Shown piece by piece: positions 25,837 through 32,929 of a stretch of 36,011 nucleotides of DNA. This stretch comes from Micrococcaceae bacterium (GTDB taxonomy: Bacteria > Actinomycetota > Actinomycetes > Actinomycetales > Micrococcaceae): contig JAODMR010000019.1 of assembly GCA_025465475.1 (NCBI GenBank), forward strand, positions 1-36,011, written 5' to 3'. Position numbers and translations under genes: made by a program. The notes below the pieces were generated by a model. The model searched no databases and was not told where the DNA came from. It worked only from the letters and a program-made list of their open reading frames with translations. The first letter of the stretch is position 1, and every line of letters starts with the position of its first letter.

Positions 25837-26627
25837 CGCCCGCCACCTGCCGGGGTGACCGTGCCGTCGGGTTGGTGGCGGACGGCGCTGGCTGCTGCGC
25901 GCTCCGCCACCAGGGCCCGCAGGGAGTCGGTGGTCCGTCCTGACAGGGTGGACCAGATGGTGCGGCCCGGGTGGTCCGGCAACTGCACGGTGTGCGGGAT
26001 GGCTACCGTGACCACGCCTGCTGCCTGGGCCGAGGCGACGCCGGGTGCTGAATCCTCCAGGGCGACGCACTGGTCAAGGCTGAGTTCGGGATCGCTGTCC
26101 CTCAGCCGTTCCACGGCCGTCAGGTAGGGTTCGGGGTGCGGTTTTCCCTGCTGAACCTGGTCGCCGGTGATCAGGAATTCGAAGTACGCCTCAGGCAGGG
26201 CAGCAACGATTTCCCGCGCCAACGGGCCTTCGCTCATGGTGACCATCGCGCAGCGTACGTTTTGCTCGAACAGGTCGTGCAGCAGCTCGCGTGCGCCGGG
26301 CCGCCAAGGCACCTGCCGGCGGATGTTGCCGATGACCGCAGCGGTCAGGTGGTCGATGATGGCGCGCTTGTCCATGTTGACGCCGGCGCCCTGCAGCACG
26401 CCGGCCGAGTACAGCAGGGACTGCCCCACCAACGTCATGGCCTGGTCGTGGCTCCAGGACCCGCCGTGTGCTTCCACCAGCGCGAACTCGGCGGCGATCC
26501 AGTACGGTTCCGTATCCACCAGCGTGCCGTCCATGTCCCAGAGCACTGCCCGGAGTTCAGGCGCGGGCGTGGGGTCGGCACCTGGAACAGCGCCGGTTTG
26601 GACAGGCAGGGGCGTCGTGGATCGCAT
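25833..26627 (-). CDS. HAD-superfamily hydrolase (beta-phosphoglucomutase-like)
   Basis: 264 aa. Motif I is LWDMDGTLVDTEPYW with nucleophile D31 and acid/base D33, followed by a helical cap, motif II in VTMSEGP, a lysine in QQGKPHPEPYL, and motif IV ALEDSAPGVASAQAAG. This is the subfamily I phosphatase/phosphomutase type; the substrate is probably a small phosphorylated metabolite and cannot be named. The gene has no good ribosome-binding site but shows TAGACT seven bases before the ATG. Its stop overlaps the start of the M50 protease gene (ATGA), so the two are coupled. Confidence 0.9.
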   Translation of the reverse strand: MRSTTPLPVQTGAVPGADPTPAPELRAVLWDMDGTLVDTEPYWIAAEFALVEAHGGSWSHDQAMTLVGQSLLYSAGVLQGAGVNMDKRAIIDHLTAAVIGNIRRQVPWRPGARELLHDLFEQNVRCAMVTMSEGPLAREIVAALPEAYFEFLITGDQVQQGKPHPEPYLTAVERLRDSDPELSLDQCVALEDSAPGVASAQAAGVVTVAIPHTVQLPDHPGRTIWSTLSGRTTDSLRALVAERAAASAVRHQPDGTVTPAGGGR

Positions 26628-26634
26628 GGACTCC

Positions 26635-26640
26635 AGTCTA
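26635..26640 (-). promoter_or_regulatory. candidate leaderless -10 for the HAD gene
   Basis: TAGACT on the minus strand, seven bases before ATG 26627. Back-to-back with the PAC2 promoter in a 119-bp divergent region. Confidence 0.45.
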
Positions 26641-26734
26641 CGGGGACTACCTGTCCCCCTTCCGGGCGCCGCTGCCGTGCTGCGTTCATGCTGGTTGCCG
26701 GGAGGAAGGAATACCCTGCATGGGGCCGCCGTCG

Positions 26735-26740
26735 TAGGGT
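26735..26740 (+). promoter_or_regulatory. candidate leaderless -10 for the PAC2 gene
   Basis: TAGGGT six bases before GTG 26747 (nine before ATG 26750). No ribosome-binding site. Confidence 0.45.
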
Positions 26741-26746
26741 GGACGG

Positions 26747-27637
26747 GTGATGAGTTTTGACGAAGGCGCAGCGTCCCCGGCCCCCCGGCTGATCGAGCCC
26801 GTGCGCGAAGGCGAGCGGGTCACAGTTCTGCTGGCAGCCTTCGAGGGATGGAACGACGCCGGTGAGGCGGCCAGCGATTCGCTGCACTACCTGCATGAGC
26901 TGTGGCGGGCGAAAAAGGTCGCCACGTTGGACCCCGATGATTACTACGACTTCCAGTTCACCCGCCCCACGGTGCGCCGGAACGCCGCAGGTCAGCGCAA
27001 GATCAAGTGGCCTGCCACCAAGATCGCCAAGGCCTCTATTCCGAATTCGAACGTCGACGTGATCTTCATCCACGGCATCGAGCCGTCCTACAAGTGGCGC
27101 GCCTACACGGCCGAACTGTTGGCCTACGCAGCGGAGCTGAACGTGAACTACGTGGTCCTGGTCGGTGCCCTGCTGGCCGATGTCCCGCACAGCCGGCCCA
27201 TCCCGGTGACCACCACCTGCGACGATGAGGAACTGCGGGAGCGGCTGAACCTGGAAACCTCGCAGTACGAGGGGCCCATCGGGATCGTCGGCGTGCTGGC
27301 CGAACTGGCCCTGCTTGCTGGCCTGCCGACCATTTCGCTGTGGGCAGCGGTGCCCCACTACGTGGCGCAGTCCCCCTCACCCAAGGCCCAGCTGGCTCTG
27401 CTGAACAGTATCGAGGAGCTGCTGCAGCTGCCGTTGGAGACGCACGACATCGCCGAGGACGCCCAGGCCTGGGAGCGTGGCGTGGACGAACTGGCCACCG
27501 AGGATCCCGAAATCGCTGCCTACGTGCGGCAACTGGAGGAAGCCAAGGACACCGCTGACCTGCCGGAAGCCAGCGGCGAGTCCATCGCCCGCGAGTTTGA
27601 ACGCTACCTTAAGCGCCGGGGCAAGGACTCCCCCTAA
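26747..27637 (+). CDS. PAC2-family protein (proteasome assembly chaperone-like)
   Basis: 296 aa of the actinobacterial PAC2 family, structurally related to the eukaryotic proteasome assembly chaperone PAC2. Visible family features are [21 protein letters not shown] near the N-terminus, [48 protein letters not shown] and [19 protein letters not shown]. The C-terminal 70 residues are acidic and helical. Its bacterial role is unknown; linkage to proteasome genes makes a link attractive but unproven. GTG 26747 and ATG 26750 are both possible starts. It ends tail-to-tail with mshC, the two stop codons sharing bases. Confidence 0.92.
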   Translation: MMSFDEGAASPAPRLIEPVREGERVTVLLAAFEGWNDAGEAASDSLHYLHELWRAKKVATLDPDDYYDFQFTRPTVRRNAAGQRKIKWPATKIAKASIPNSNVDVIFIHGIEPSYKWRAYTAELLAYAAELNVNYVVLVGALLADVPHSRPIPVTTTCDDEELRERLNLETSQYEGPIGIVGVLAELALLAGLPTISLWAAVPHYVAQSPSPKAQLALLNSIEELLQLPLETHDIAEDAQAWERGVDELATEDPEIAAYVRQLEEAKDTADLPEASGESIAREFERYLKRRGKDSP

Positions 27638-28998
27638 GCCTCGAGCACCACGCCCAAGAGGGCCTCGACGGCGTCGGACACCAGGGCCGCGTCGGAAGTG
27701 CTGCCCGGCGCGGCAGCCGTTGCCGCGGCCGCCCACCGGTCCAGGGCCGCCAGTGCCCGTGGGGCGTCGAGGTCCTGGGCCAGCGCCGCCCGCACTTCGG
27801 TAATCACCGACGCGGCCGAGCCGTCCGCCGCGCCGGAAAGTGCCGCCCGCCACCGTGCCAGCCGCTGCTGCGCCTCCGCCAGCACCGCGTCGGTCCAGAA
27901 CCAGTCGGAGCGGTAGTGATGCGCCAGGATGGCCAGCCGGATGGCGGCAGGTTCCACCCCGTCGGCCCGAAGCCGGGACACCAGCACCAGGTTGCCCTTG
28001 GACTTGCTCATCTTCTCCCCGTCCAGGCCCACCATGCCGGTGTGGGCGTAGTGCTCGGCCATGGGGACGTGCTGCAGCGCGTAGGCGTGACCGGCGCCCA
28101 TCTCGTGGTGCGGGAAGATCAGGTCCGAGCCTCCGCCCTGCACGGTGAACGGAGACGGCAGGAAGCGCTGGGAGATGACGGTACATTCAATGTGCCAGCC
28201 CGGCCTGCCTGCGCCCAGCGAGCCGCCTTCCCAGGATGGTTCACCGCTGCGGGCAACGCGCCAAAGCAGCGGATCCAGGGGGTTCCTCTTGCCTTGGCGG
28301 TCCGGGTCGCCACCGCGCTCGGCGAACAGGGGCAGCATGTCCTCCGTCGAAAGGCGGCTGACCTGGCCAAGCCACCAGGCGGCGTCGACCCGGTTTCCGC
28401 TCACGCCGTCGCCGTCGGCTTCGTGCGCAGCGCCGTCGGCGCCGTGGGCTTCGTGCGAGGCGGTCTCGGCGCCGGTAGCGGGCGCCAAGGCGGCGTCCAC
28501 GGAGAAGTAAACGTCTCCCGCCGGGCCGCCGTCGTCGCCGGGCACGGTGTAAGCCACGCCGCCGGCCACCAGCTCCTCGATCCGGGGCACGATCCATTCG
28601 ATGGCCTCGACGGCCCCGATGTAGGAGTTGGGCGGCAGCACATTCAGTGCCTCCATGTCAGCCCGGAACAGGTCCGTTTGCTGTGCGGCAAGGTCCCGCC
28701 AGTCCACCCCGTCCCGCTCCGCCCGTTCCAGCAGGGGGTCGTCGACGTCGGTCACGTTCTGGACGTACTGGACGCTGACGCCGGTATCCCGCCAGGCACG
28801 GTTGAGCAGGTCAAACGCCACATACGTGGCCGCGTGGCCCATGTGGGTGGCGTCGTACGGGGTGATGCCGCAGACGTAAAGACTCGCCGGCCTGTCGGCG
28901 GGCAGCGGCTGCAGACGACCGCTGCTGGTCTCCTGCAGCTTCAGCGGGGGCATGCTGCCGGGCAGGACGGGCACGGGACGGGTTTTCCAGGACTTCAC
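27634..28998 (-). CDS. mshC: mycothiol synthesis cysteine ligase MshC
   Basis: 454 aa. It joins L-cysteine to GlcN-Ins with ATP, the third step of mycothiol synthesis. It is built like cysteinyl-tRNA synthetase: [16 protein letters not shown] with zinc ligand C43 and the HIGH-type HMGH (52-55), WHIEC with C272, [11 protein letters not shown] with H297/H298, and the KMSKS loop at 329-333. Length and ending lack the anticodon-binding domain, distinguishing MshC from CysS. An Ala/His/Glu/Asp/Gly-rich insert at about 176-202 breaks the connective region. It follows uppP by nine bases in an operon, a linkage shared with mycobacteria. Confidence 0.94.
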   Translation of the reverse strand: MKSWKTRPVPVLPGSMPPLKLQETSSGRLQPLPADRPASLYVCGITPYDATHMGHAATYVAFDLLNRAWRDTGVSVQYVQNVTDVDDPLLERAERDGVDWRDLAAQQTDLFRADMEALNVLPPNSYIGAVEAIEWIVPRIEELVAGGVAYTVPGDDGGPAGDVYFSVDAALAPATGAETASHEAHGADGAAHEADGDGVSGNRVDAAWWLGQVSRLSTEDMLPLFAERGGDPDRQGKRNPLDPLLWRVARSGEPSWEGGSLGAGRPGWHIECTVISQRFLPSPFTVQGGGSDLIFPHHEMGAGHAYALQHVPMAEHYAHTGMVGLDGEKMSKSKGNLVLVSRLRADGVEPAAIRLAILAHHYRSDWFWTDAVLAEAQQRLARWRAALSGAADGSAASVITEVRAALAQDLDAPRALAALDRWAAAATAAAPGSTSDAALVSDAVEALLGVVLEA

Positions 28999-29007
28999 GG
29001 ATTGAGC

Positions 29008-29850
29008 CTACTGTCCGGCGCTGATGACATTAAAACCGAGCAGCACGAACAGGAGCAGGCCCAGGGCGATGCGGTACCAGACGAAGATCCGGTAGCTGCG
29101 GGTGGAGACGTACTTCAGGAACCAGCCAATGATGATGTAGCCAACCACGAAGGCTATGACTGTTGCTAGGGCAGTTTCCCCGAAACCGAAGGGGCTGGGC
29201 GTGCCTTCTCCGCGTACGAAGACCTTGAACAGTTCGTAGAGCCCGCTGCCGAAAACGGCCGGAATGGCCAGCAGGAACGAGTACCTGGCCGCGGCTTCGC
29301 GGGTGTAGCCCATCAGCAGGCCGGCGGTGATGGTCCCGCCGGAGCGGGAGACGCCCGGAATCAGTGCCAGCGCCTGCGCGAGGCCATAGAGCACGCCGTG
29401 CCGGACGGTGAGGTCCCTGAGCGAGCGCTCTTGCCTGGCGACGGCGTCTGCGGCGGCGAGAATCAAGCCGAAGATGATCAGGGTAGCCGCCACGATCCAC
29501 AGGTTGCGCAGTGCGTTTTCGATCGCGTGCTGGAACAGGACGCCGAGCAGGACAATGGGGATGCTGCCCAGGATGACCAGCCAGCCCATCCGTGCGTCAG
29601 GGTCGCTGCGGTCCACTTTCCCCCGGAGGGAGCCGAACCAGGCCCGCAGGATGCGGACAATATCGCGCCAGAAAAAGACGACGACGGCGGTTTCGGTTCC
29701 AAGCTGGGAGACGGCGGTGAAGGCTGCCCCCGGATCGGTCCCGGTCGGCAGGAACTTGCCGACCACGAAAAGGTGGGCACTCGAGGAGATGGGCAGAAAT
29801 TCGGTTAGTCCCTGTACAAGGCCGAGGAAGGCAGCTTCAAACCAGTTCAC
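29008..29850 (-). CDS. uppP: undecaprenyl-diphosphate phosphatase UppP/BacA
   Basis: 280 aa, eight or so membrane helices. It dephosphorylates undecaprenyl diphosphate to recycle the lipid carrier for peptidoglycan and other cell-wall polymers, and can confer bacitracin tolerance. Signature 1 is [17 protein letters not shown] with E17 and the SSSAH loop; signature 2 is [13 protein letters not shown], with the catalytic Ser/Arg. The start is GTG at 29850, with TAGGGT six bases upstream rather than a ribosome-binding site at usable distance. It leads the uppP-mshC operon. Confidence 0.95.
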   Translation of the reverse strand: MNWFEAAFLGLVQGLTEFLPISSSAHLFVVGKFLPTGTDPGAAFTAVSQLGTETAVVVFFWRDIVRILRAWFGSLRGKVDRSDPDARMGWLVILGSIPIVLLGVLFQHAIENALRNLWIVAATLIIFGLILAAADAVARQERSLRDLTVRHGVLYGLAQALALIPGVSRSGGTITAGLLMGYTREAAARYSFLLAIPAVFGSGLYELFKVFVRGEGTPSPFGFGETALATVIAFVVGYIIIGWFLKYVSTRSYRIFVWYRIALGLLLFVLLGFNVISAGQ

Positions 29851-29856
29851 CTTCCG

Positions 29857-29862
29857 ACCCTA
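29857..29862 (-). promoter_or_regulatory. candidate leaderless -10 for uppP
   Basis: TAGGGT on the minus strand, six bases before GTG 29850. Confidence 0.45.
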
Positions 29863-29927
29863 AAGCACAATGCCGGGGCTCCCCGTAACGCAACGGCCAA
29901 GGCACAGAACAATGCAAGGCCCGCACG

Positions 29928-29933
29928 TAAGCT
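29928..29933 (+). promoter_or_regulatory. candidate leaderless -10 for the aldo/keto reductase
   Basis: TAAGCT six bases before ATG 29940; no ribosome-binding site. Confidence 0.45.
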
Positions 29934-29939
29934 GGCCGT

Positions 29940-30905
29940 ATGCAGCAACGATATGTCGGCAACAGCGGGCTTCGGGTCTCCGCGCTGGGGCTGGGGACCA
30001 TGTCCTGGGGGTCGGGCACAGACCAGGAAACCGCCCAGGCCCAGCTGCAGGACTTTGTGGCCGCCGGCGGTACCACCATTGACACGGCGGCGAGTTATGC
30101 CGAGGGCCGCAGCGAGGCGATACTCGGTGGCCTGATCGGAGTCGTCATCCCCCGCGCCGACGTGGTTTTGATCTCCAAGGCGGGAATGCACCGACGGGCC
30201 GGCAGGCGCATGGTGGACACGTCCCGGCGTGCCATGCTGGCCTCCCTCGACGCGTCCCTGGCCCGGCTGCGGACCGATCACCTGGACCTCTGGCTGGCGC
30301 AAACCTGGGACCCGAACGTCCCCCTGGACGAGACGCTTGGCGCGCTGGAGCAGGCGGTCACCTCGGGTCGGGCCCGCTATGCGGGGGTGTCGAATTTCGG
30401 TGGCTGGCAGCTGGGCTGCGCGGCGAGCCTCTCGGGGACGCCGCTGGTGGCCAACCAGGTGGAGTACTCACTGCTGCAGCGGGCCATTGAATCCGAAGTG
30501 GTACCGGCCGCCGAGCACCTGGGCACGGGCCTGCTCTGCTGGGCCCCCTTGGGCGGCGGAGCCCTGACCGGCAAGTATCGGAACCAGATCCCTGCCGATT
30601 CCCGGGCTGCCCGGGATGACCGGTCAGCTCAGGTGCAGCCGTACCTGGGCGGGCAGCCGGCGCGGATCACTGAAGCGCTGCTGACGGCCGCGCGTGGTTT
30701 GGACCGATCCCCGGCTGACGTTGCCCTTAGCTGGCTGCTCGCCAGGCCCGGCGTGGCCGGCGCCCTGGTGGGCGCCCGGACGCTCGGGCAATTGCATAAC
30801 GTGCTGGACGCCCGGCTGGAGCCACTGCCCGAACAGATTGAGGCGGTGCTGGACGAGGTGTCAGCGCCGCGCTGGCCGCAGCTCCGCGCCGTCGTGCCCG
30901 CCTAG
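29940..30905 (+). CDS. aldo/keto reductase with altered catalytic tetrad
   Basis: 321 aa TIM-barrel NADPH-dependent oxidoreductase. It begins RYVGNSGLRVSALGLGTMSWG, and has TTIDTAASYAEGRSE with D48 and Y53, and VVLISKAG with K80. The fourth tetrad member, normally His in a DLWQVH-like strand, is Gln121 in LDLWLAQTWDP. Later features are YAGVSNFGGWQL, VEYSLLQR, CWAPLGGGALTGKY and the C-terminal GARTLGQLHN, typical of cofactor phosphate binding. The fold call is secure; the substrate is unknown and activity on carbonyls may be altered. It is divergent from uppP and transcribed alone. Confidence 0.92.
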   Translation: MQQRYVGNSGLRVSALGLGTMSWGSGTDQETAQAQLQDFVAAGGTTIDTAASYAEGRSEAILGGLIGVVIPRADVVLISKAGMHRRAGRRMVDTSRRAMLASLDASLARLRTDHLDLWLAQTWDPNVPLDETLGALEQAVTSGRARYAGVSNFGGWQLGCAASLSGTPLVANQVEYSLLQRAIESEVVPAAEHLGTGLLCWAPLGGGALTGKYRNQIPADSRAARDDRSAQVQPYLGGQPARITEALLTAARGLDRSPADVALSWLLARPGVAGALVGARTLGQLHNVLDARLEPLPEQIEAVLDEVSAPRWPQLRAVVPA

Positions 30906-30951
30906 GAGCCGCCGTTCGTTGGTGATTGCGCCAGCCGGAGGGTGATCGCGC

Positions 30952-31031
30952 CAGTCGTTGATCAGTACAGTCGGTGATCGGTGCAGTCGTTGATCGTGTC
31001 AGTCGTTGATCGTGTCAGTCGTTGATCGGGT
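30952..31031. repeat. 16-bp tandem repeat, five units
   Basis: Five consecutive 16-bp units, consensus cagtcgttgatcgtgt, start at 30952, 30968, 30984, 31000 and 31016; units three and four are identical. Degenerate copies extend left to about 30920. The array covers the stop codon (31015-31017) of the small acidic protein gene. Confidence 0.93.
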
Positions 31032-31293
31032 CCAGGTCCTCGCCCTCGGCCCGATCGAGTTCATCCGCCTCTTCCTCATCCTCGTCGTCGTCCTCGTCAT
31101 AAATGACCAAGGGCGTGACCTCGTGATACGTGTCATAGAGGACTTCTTCATAGACCTCGAAAGCGTCGATGATGGCCAGGTAGGCCGTCTCAACTGCCGG
31201 GTCCTCATCACCCCGGCGGCTCGCGGAAGCTGCAAGATGCTCTTCGAGGGCGGACGTCAGGGACTGGAGCGCGACACGCGGATCAATGCTCAT
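31015..31293 (-). CDS. small acidic protein of unknown function
   Basis: 92 aa, starting MSIDPRVALQSLTSALEEHL. The first two thirds look helical with a YLAIIDAFEVYEEVLYDTYHEVTPLVIYDE segment; the last third is a strongly acidic tail (EDDDEDEEEADELD) ending DPIND. I do not recognise a family. The longer in-frame start at 31389 lacks support; ATG 31293 has TAGCGT seven bases upstream and would be leaderless. Its last codons and stop lie in the 16-bp tandem repeat, so the C-terminus may have been reshaped by repeat expansion. Confidence 0.75.
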   Translation of the reverse strand: MSIDPRVALQSLTSALEEHLAASASRRGDEDPAVETAYLAIIDAFEVYEEVLYDTYHEVTPLVIYDEDDDEDEEEADELDRAEGEDLDPIND

Positions 31294-31300
31294 GGTCAGA

Positions 31301-31306
31301 ACGCTA
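31301..31306 (-). promoter_or_regulatory. candidate leaderless -10 for the acidic protein gene
   Basis: TAGCGT on the minus strand, seven bases before ATG 31293. Confidence 0.4.
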
Positions 31307-31360
31307 CCAGTGCCGCGGAGTCGATGTAAGTCCAGCCGGTTGGGCTGAATCGCCCGGAAA

Positions 31361-31366
31361 TATACT
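31361..31366 (+). promoter_or_regulatory. -10 element of the DUF5703 gene
   Basis: TATACT, with TTGGGC at 31340-31345 as a possible -35 (15-bp spacer, short). Predicted leader about 30 nt. Confidence 0.5.
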
Positions 31367-31401
31367 GTACGTTGGAGGCCCATAGCCACGATTGGAGGAA
31401 G

Positions 31402-31635
31402 ATGCGGGAATCAATCAGCGCGGGTTCGGTGACAAGGGAACGGGACTACGCCCGTCAGTATGAGTACCTGGTGCTCACCGTCGGCCCTTCCGAATCCCTC
31501 CCGGCGGCCAGGCAACGGATTACGGAGCACGCCGAATACGGCAAATGGGAGTTGGAGCGCAGCCGGCTGTATATCGGAGGCGGCCGCCAGTTCTGGCTGC
31601 GCCGGAAGATCATGCGCGTGGAGCGGACGGTCTAG
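31402..31635 (+). CDS. DUF5703 family protein
   Basis: 77 aa, small, basic and soluble. The core QYEYLVLTVGPSESLPAARQRITEHAEYGKWELERSRLY..RQFWLRRKIMRVERTV (quoted in part) matches the actinobacterial DUF5703 pattern: an EYLVL strand, a helix with TEHAEYGxWEL, and a final FWLRRKIMRV strand. The function of the family is unknown. ATG 31402 follows a strong GGAGGAAG; upstream in-frame codons to 31372 are not needed. It is divergent from the acidic protein gene. Confidence 0.85.
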   Translation: MRESISAGSVTRERDYARQYEYLVLTVGPSESLPAARQRITEHAEYGKWELERSRLYIGGGRQFWLRRKIMRVERTV

Positions 31636-31684
31636 GCATCCGAGCTTGGCTCCCCCCGCTGTCGGCGATGGTGTCGCCTGCACG

Positions 31685-31724
31685 GCGTCGCCCGCCGGGC
31701 GGCGCAGTGGTACGTCGAACGTAC
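31685..31724. terminator. hairpins between convergent genes
   Basis: GCGTCGCCC (31685-31693) pairs with GGGCGGCGC (31697-31705) with one G-T pair; a second hairpin GTACGT-cga-ACGTAC follows at 31710-31724. They lie between the DUF5703 gene (+) and the flavoprotein gene (-) and could stop both. Confidence 0.5.
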
Positions 31725-31767
31725 GGCGACCCGGTGGTACGCGAGGAGCCTTCCGACCTCAGCTGTT

Positions 31768-32922
31768 TTAAGTTTCCAGCGGGCCCAGCCATGCGTTGGC
31801 GACAGTAGCGTGCGCCGACTCGTCATCCGAGGGATGGAACATTCCGGCAAGCACGTCCCGGTAAAGGCGTCCCAATTCACTGCCGGCAAAGTAGCTGCCG
31901 CCGCCGGAGACACGCAGGGCCAGGTCGACGACGGTCCGGGCCGTTTCGGTCGCCCGAACTTTCAACCCGACGAGCCGGGGAAACCACTGCCCGCCGTGGT
32001 CAACCAGCGCGTCAACATCCCGTGCAACTTGGCCCAGTTGGGGCAGGAGACCGTCCATGGCGATGGCCGCGTCGGCGATTTTCCACCGAATGTCCGGGTC
32101 CTGGGCGTAGCTTCGGCCGCCGTTCTTTTGGGAGGTGCGCCGCTTGGCGGCCAGGACCCCCAATTCCAGCGCCCGCTCGCCGATACCGGCATAAACGGCG
32201 GCAAGCAGGGTCTCGAAGTTGGCAAAGATGGCGAAAATCAGCGGGTCGGCATTGGGGCCAACCGGAAGCTTGCGGAACACCCGGTCAGCGGGAGCCACCG
32301 CTCCCTCCAGCACTGTCGTGTTCGATTGGCTGGCGCGCATGCCCAAGGTGTTCCAGTCGTCCCGAATCGTGTAGCCGGGAGTATCACGGGTCAGGAAGCC
32401 ATGCACCAGTTGCGGCTCCGGCCCCGTGCTGTCCTTGCCGAACACGCCCAACCGGGTCCAGGCCGGTGACAGGCTGGTGAAGATCTTGGTCCCTGTGAAG
32501 GCGTAGGACCCGTCCGGCTGCGGCTGCGCCACAGTCGTGGAGTCAAACAGCACCGAATCGTTGCCAGCCTCGGAATTGCCGAAGGCGAACACTTCACCGG
32601 CGGCCGCCTCGGAGAGGACAAAGTCCAGGGAGGTATCACCACGGGCGGCAAGGACGTGCGCGACGCCGGTCCAGACCAGGTGCATGTTGATGGCCAGGGC
32701 GGTGGCAGGGGCGGCCTTGGCCAGCCGGCGCTGAGCGGCAGCGGCCTGTTCCAGGCCGAACCCGAGGCCGCCGTCGTCGACCGCCGTGAACATGCCCAGG
32801 TAGCCCTGGACCTTCAGCTCGGCCAGGTCCTCGAAGAAGAACCCGTTGCGCTCGTCGTAGCCGGCGGCGCGGCTGCGGAACCGTTCCAGCAGGTCGTCGG
32901 GCAGGAGTTCGGAAACGTCCAT
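31768..32922 (-). CDS. acyl-CoA dehydrogenase-like flavoprotein
   Basis: 384 aa with the three-part acyl-CoA dehydrogenase layout: N-terminal helices (1-115), middle beta domain (FGNSEAGND.., SYAFTGTKIFTSLSPAW) and C-terminal helices (GIGERALELG.., VSGGGSYFAGSELGRLYRDVLAG). The residues after YRDVLAGMF read HPSDDESAHATVANAWLG, where classical acyl-CoA dehydrogenases carry the catalytic Glu in an EIYEGTSE-like stretch; none is seen. This resembles flavin monooxygenase-like relatives (DszC type) or acyl-CoA dehydrogenases with the base elsewhere. It lies seven bases after the M20 peptidase gene and is probably co-transcribed. Confidence 0.88.
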   Translation of the reverse strand: MDVSELLPDDLLERFRSRAAGYDERNGFFFEDLAELKVQGYLGMFTAVDDGGLGFGLEQAAAAQRRLAKAAPATALAINMHLVWTGVAHVLAARGDTSLDFVLSEAAAGEVFAFGNSEAGNDSVLFDSTTVAQPQPDGSYAFTGTKIFTSLSPAWTRLGVFGKDSTGPEPQLVHGFLTRDTPGYTIRDDWNTLGMRASQSNTTVLEGAVAPADRVFRKLPVGPNADPLIFAIFANFETLLAAVYAGIGERALELGVLAAKRRTSQKNGGRSYAQDPDIRWKIADAAIAMDGLLPQLGQVARDVDALVDHGGQWFPRLVGLKVRATETARTVVDLALRVSGGGSYFAGSELGRLYRDVLAGMFHPSDDESAHATVANAWLGPLET

Positions 32923-32929
32923 GGCGGTG

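Noticed and set aside
30952-31031. CRISPR array
   Set aside because: Units are contiguous 16-bp repeats without spacers and no cas genes are present.
31710-31730. LexA/SOS box
   Set aside because: Only the TCGAAC half fits; the second half departs at several bases and it lies between gene 3' ends.
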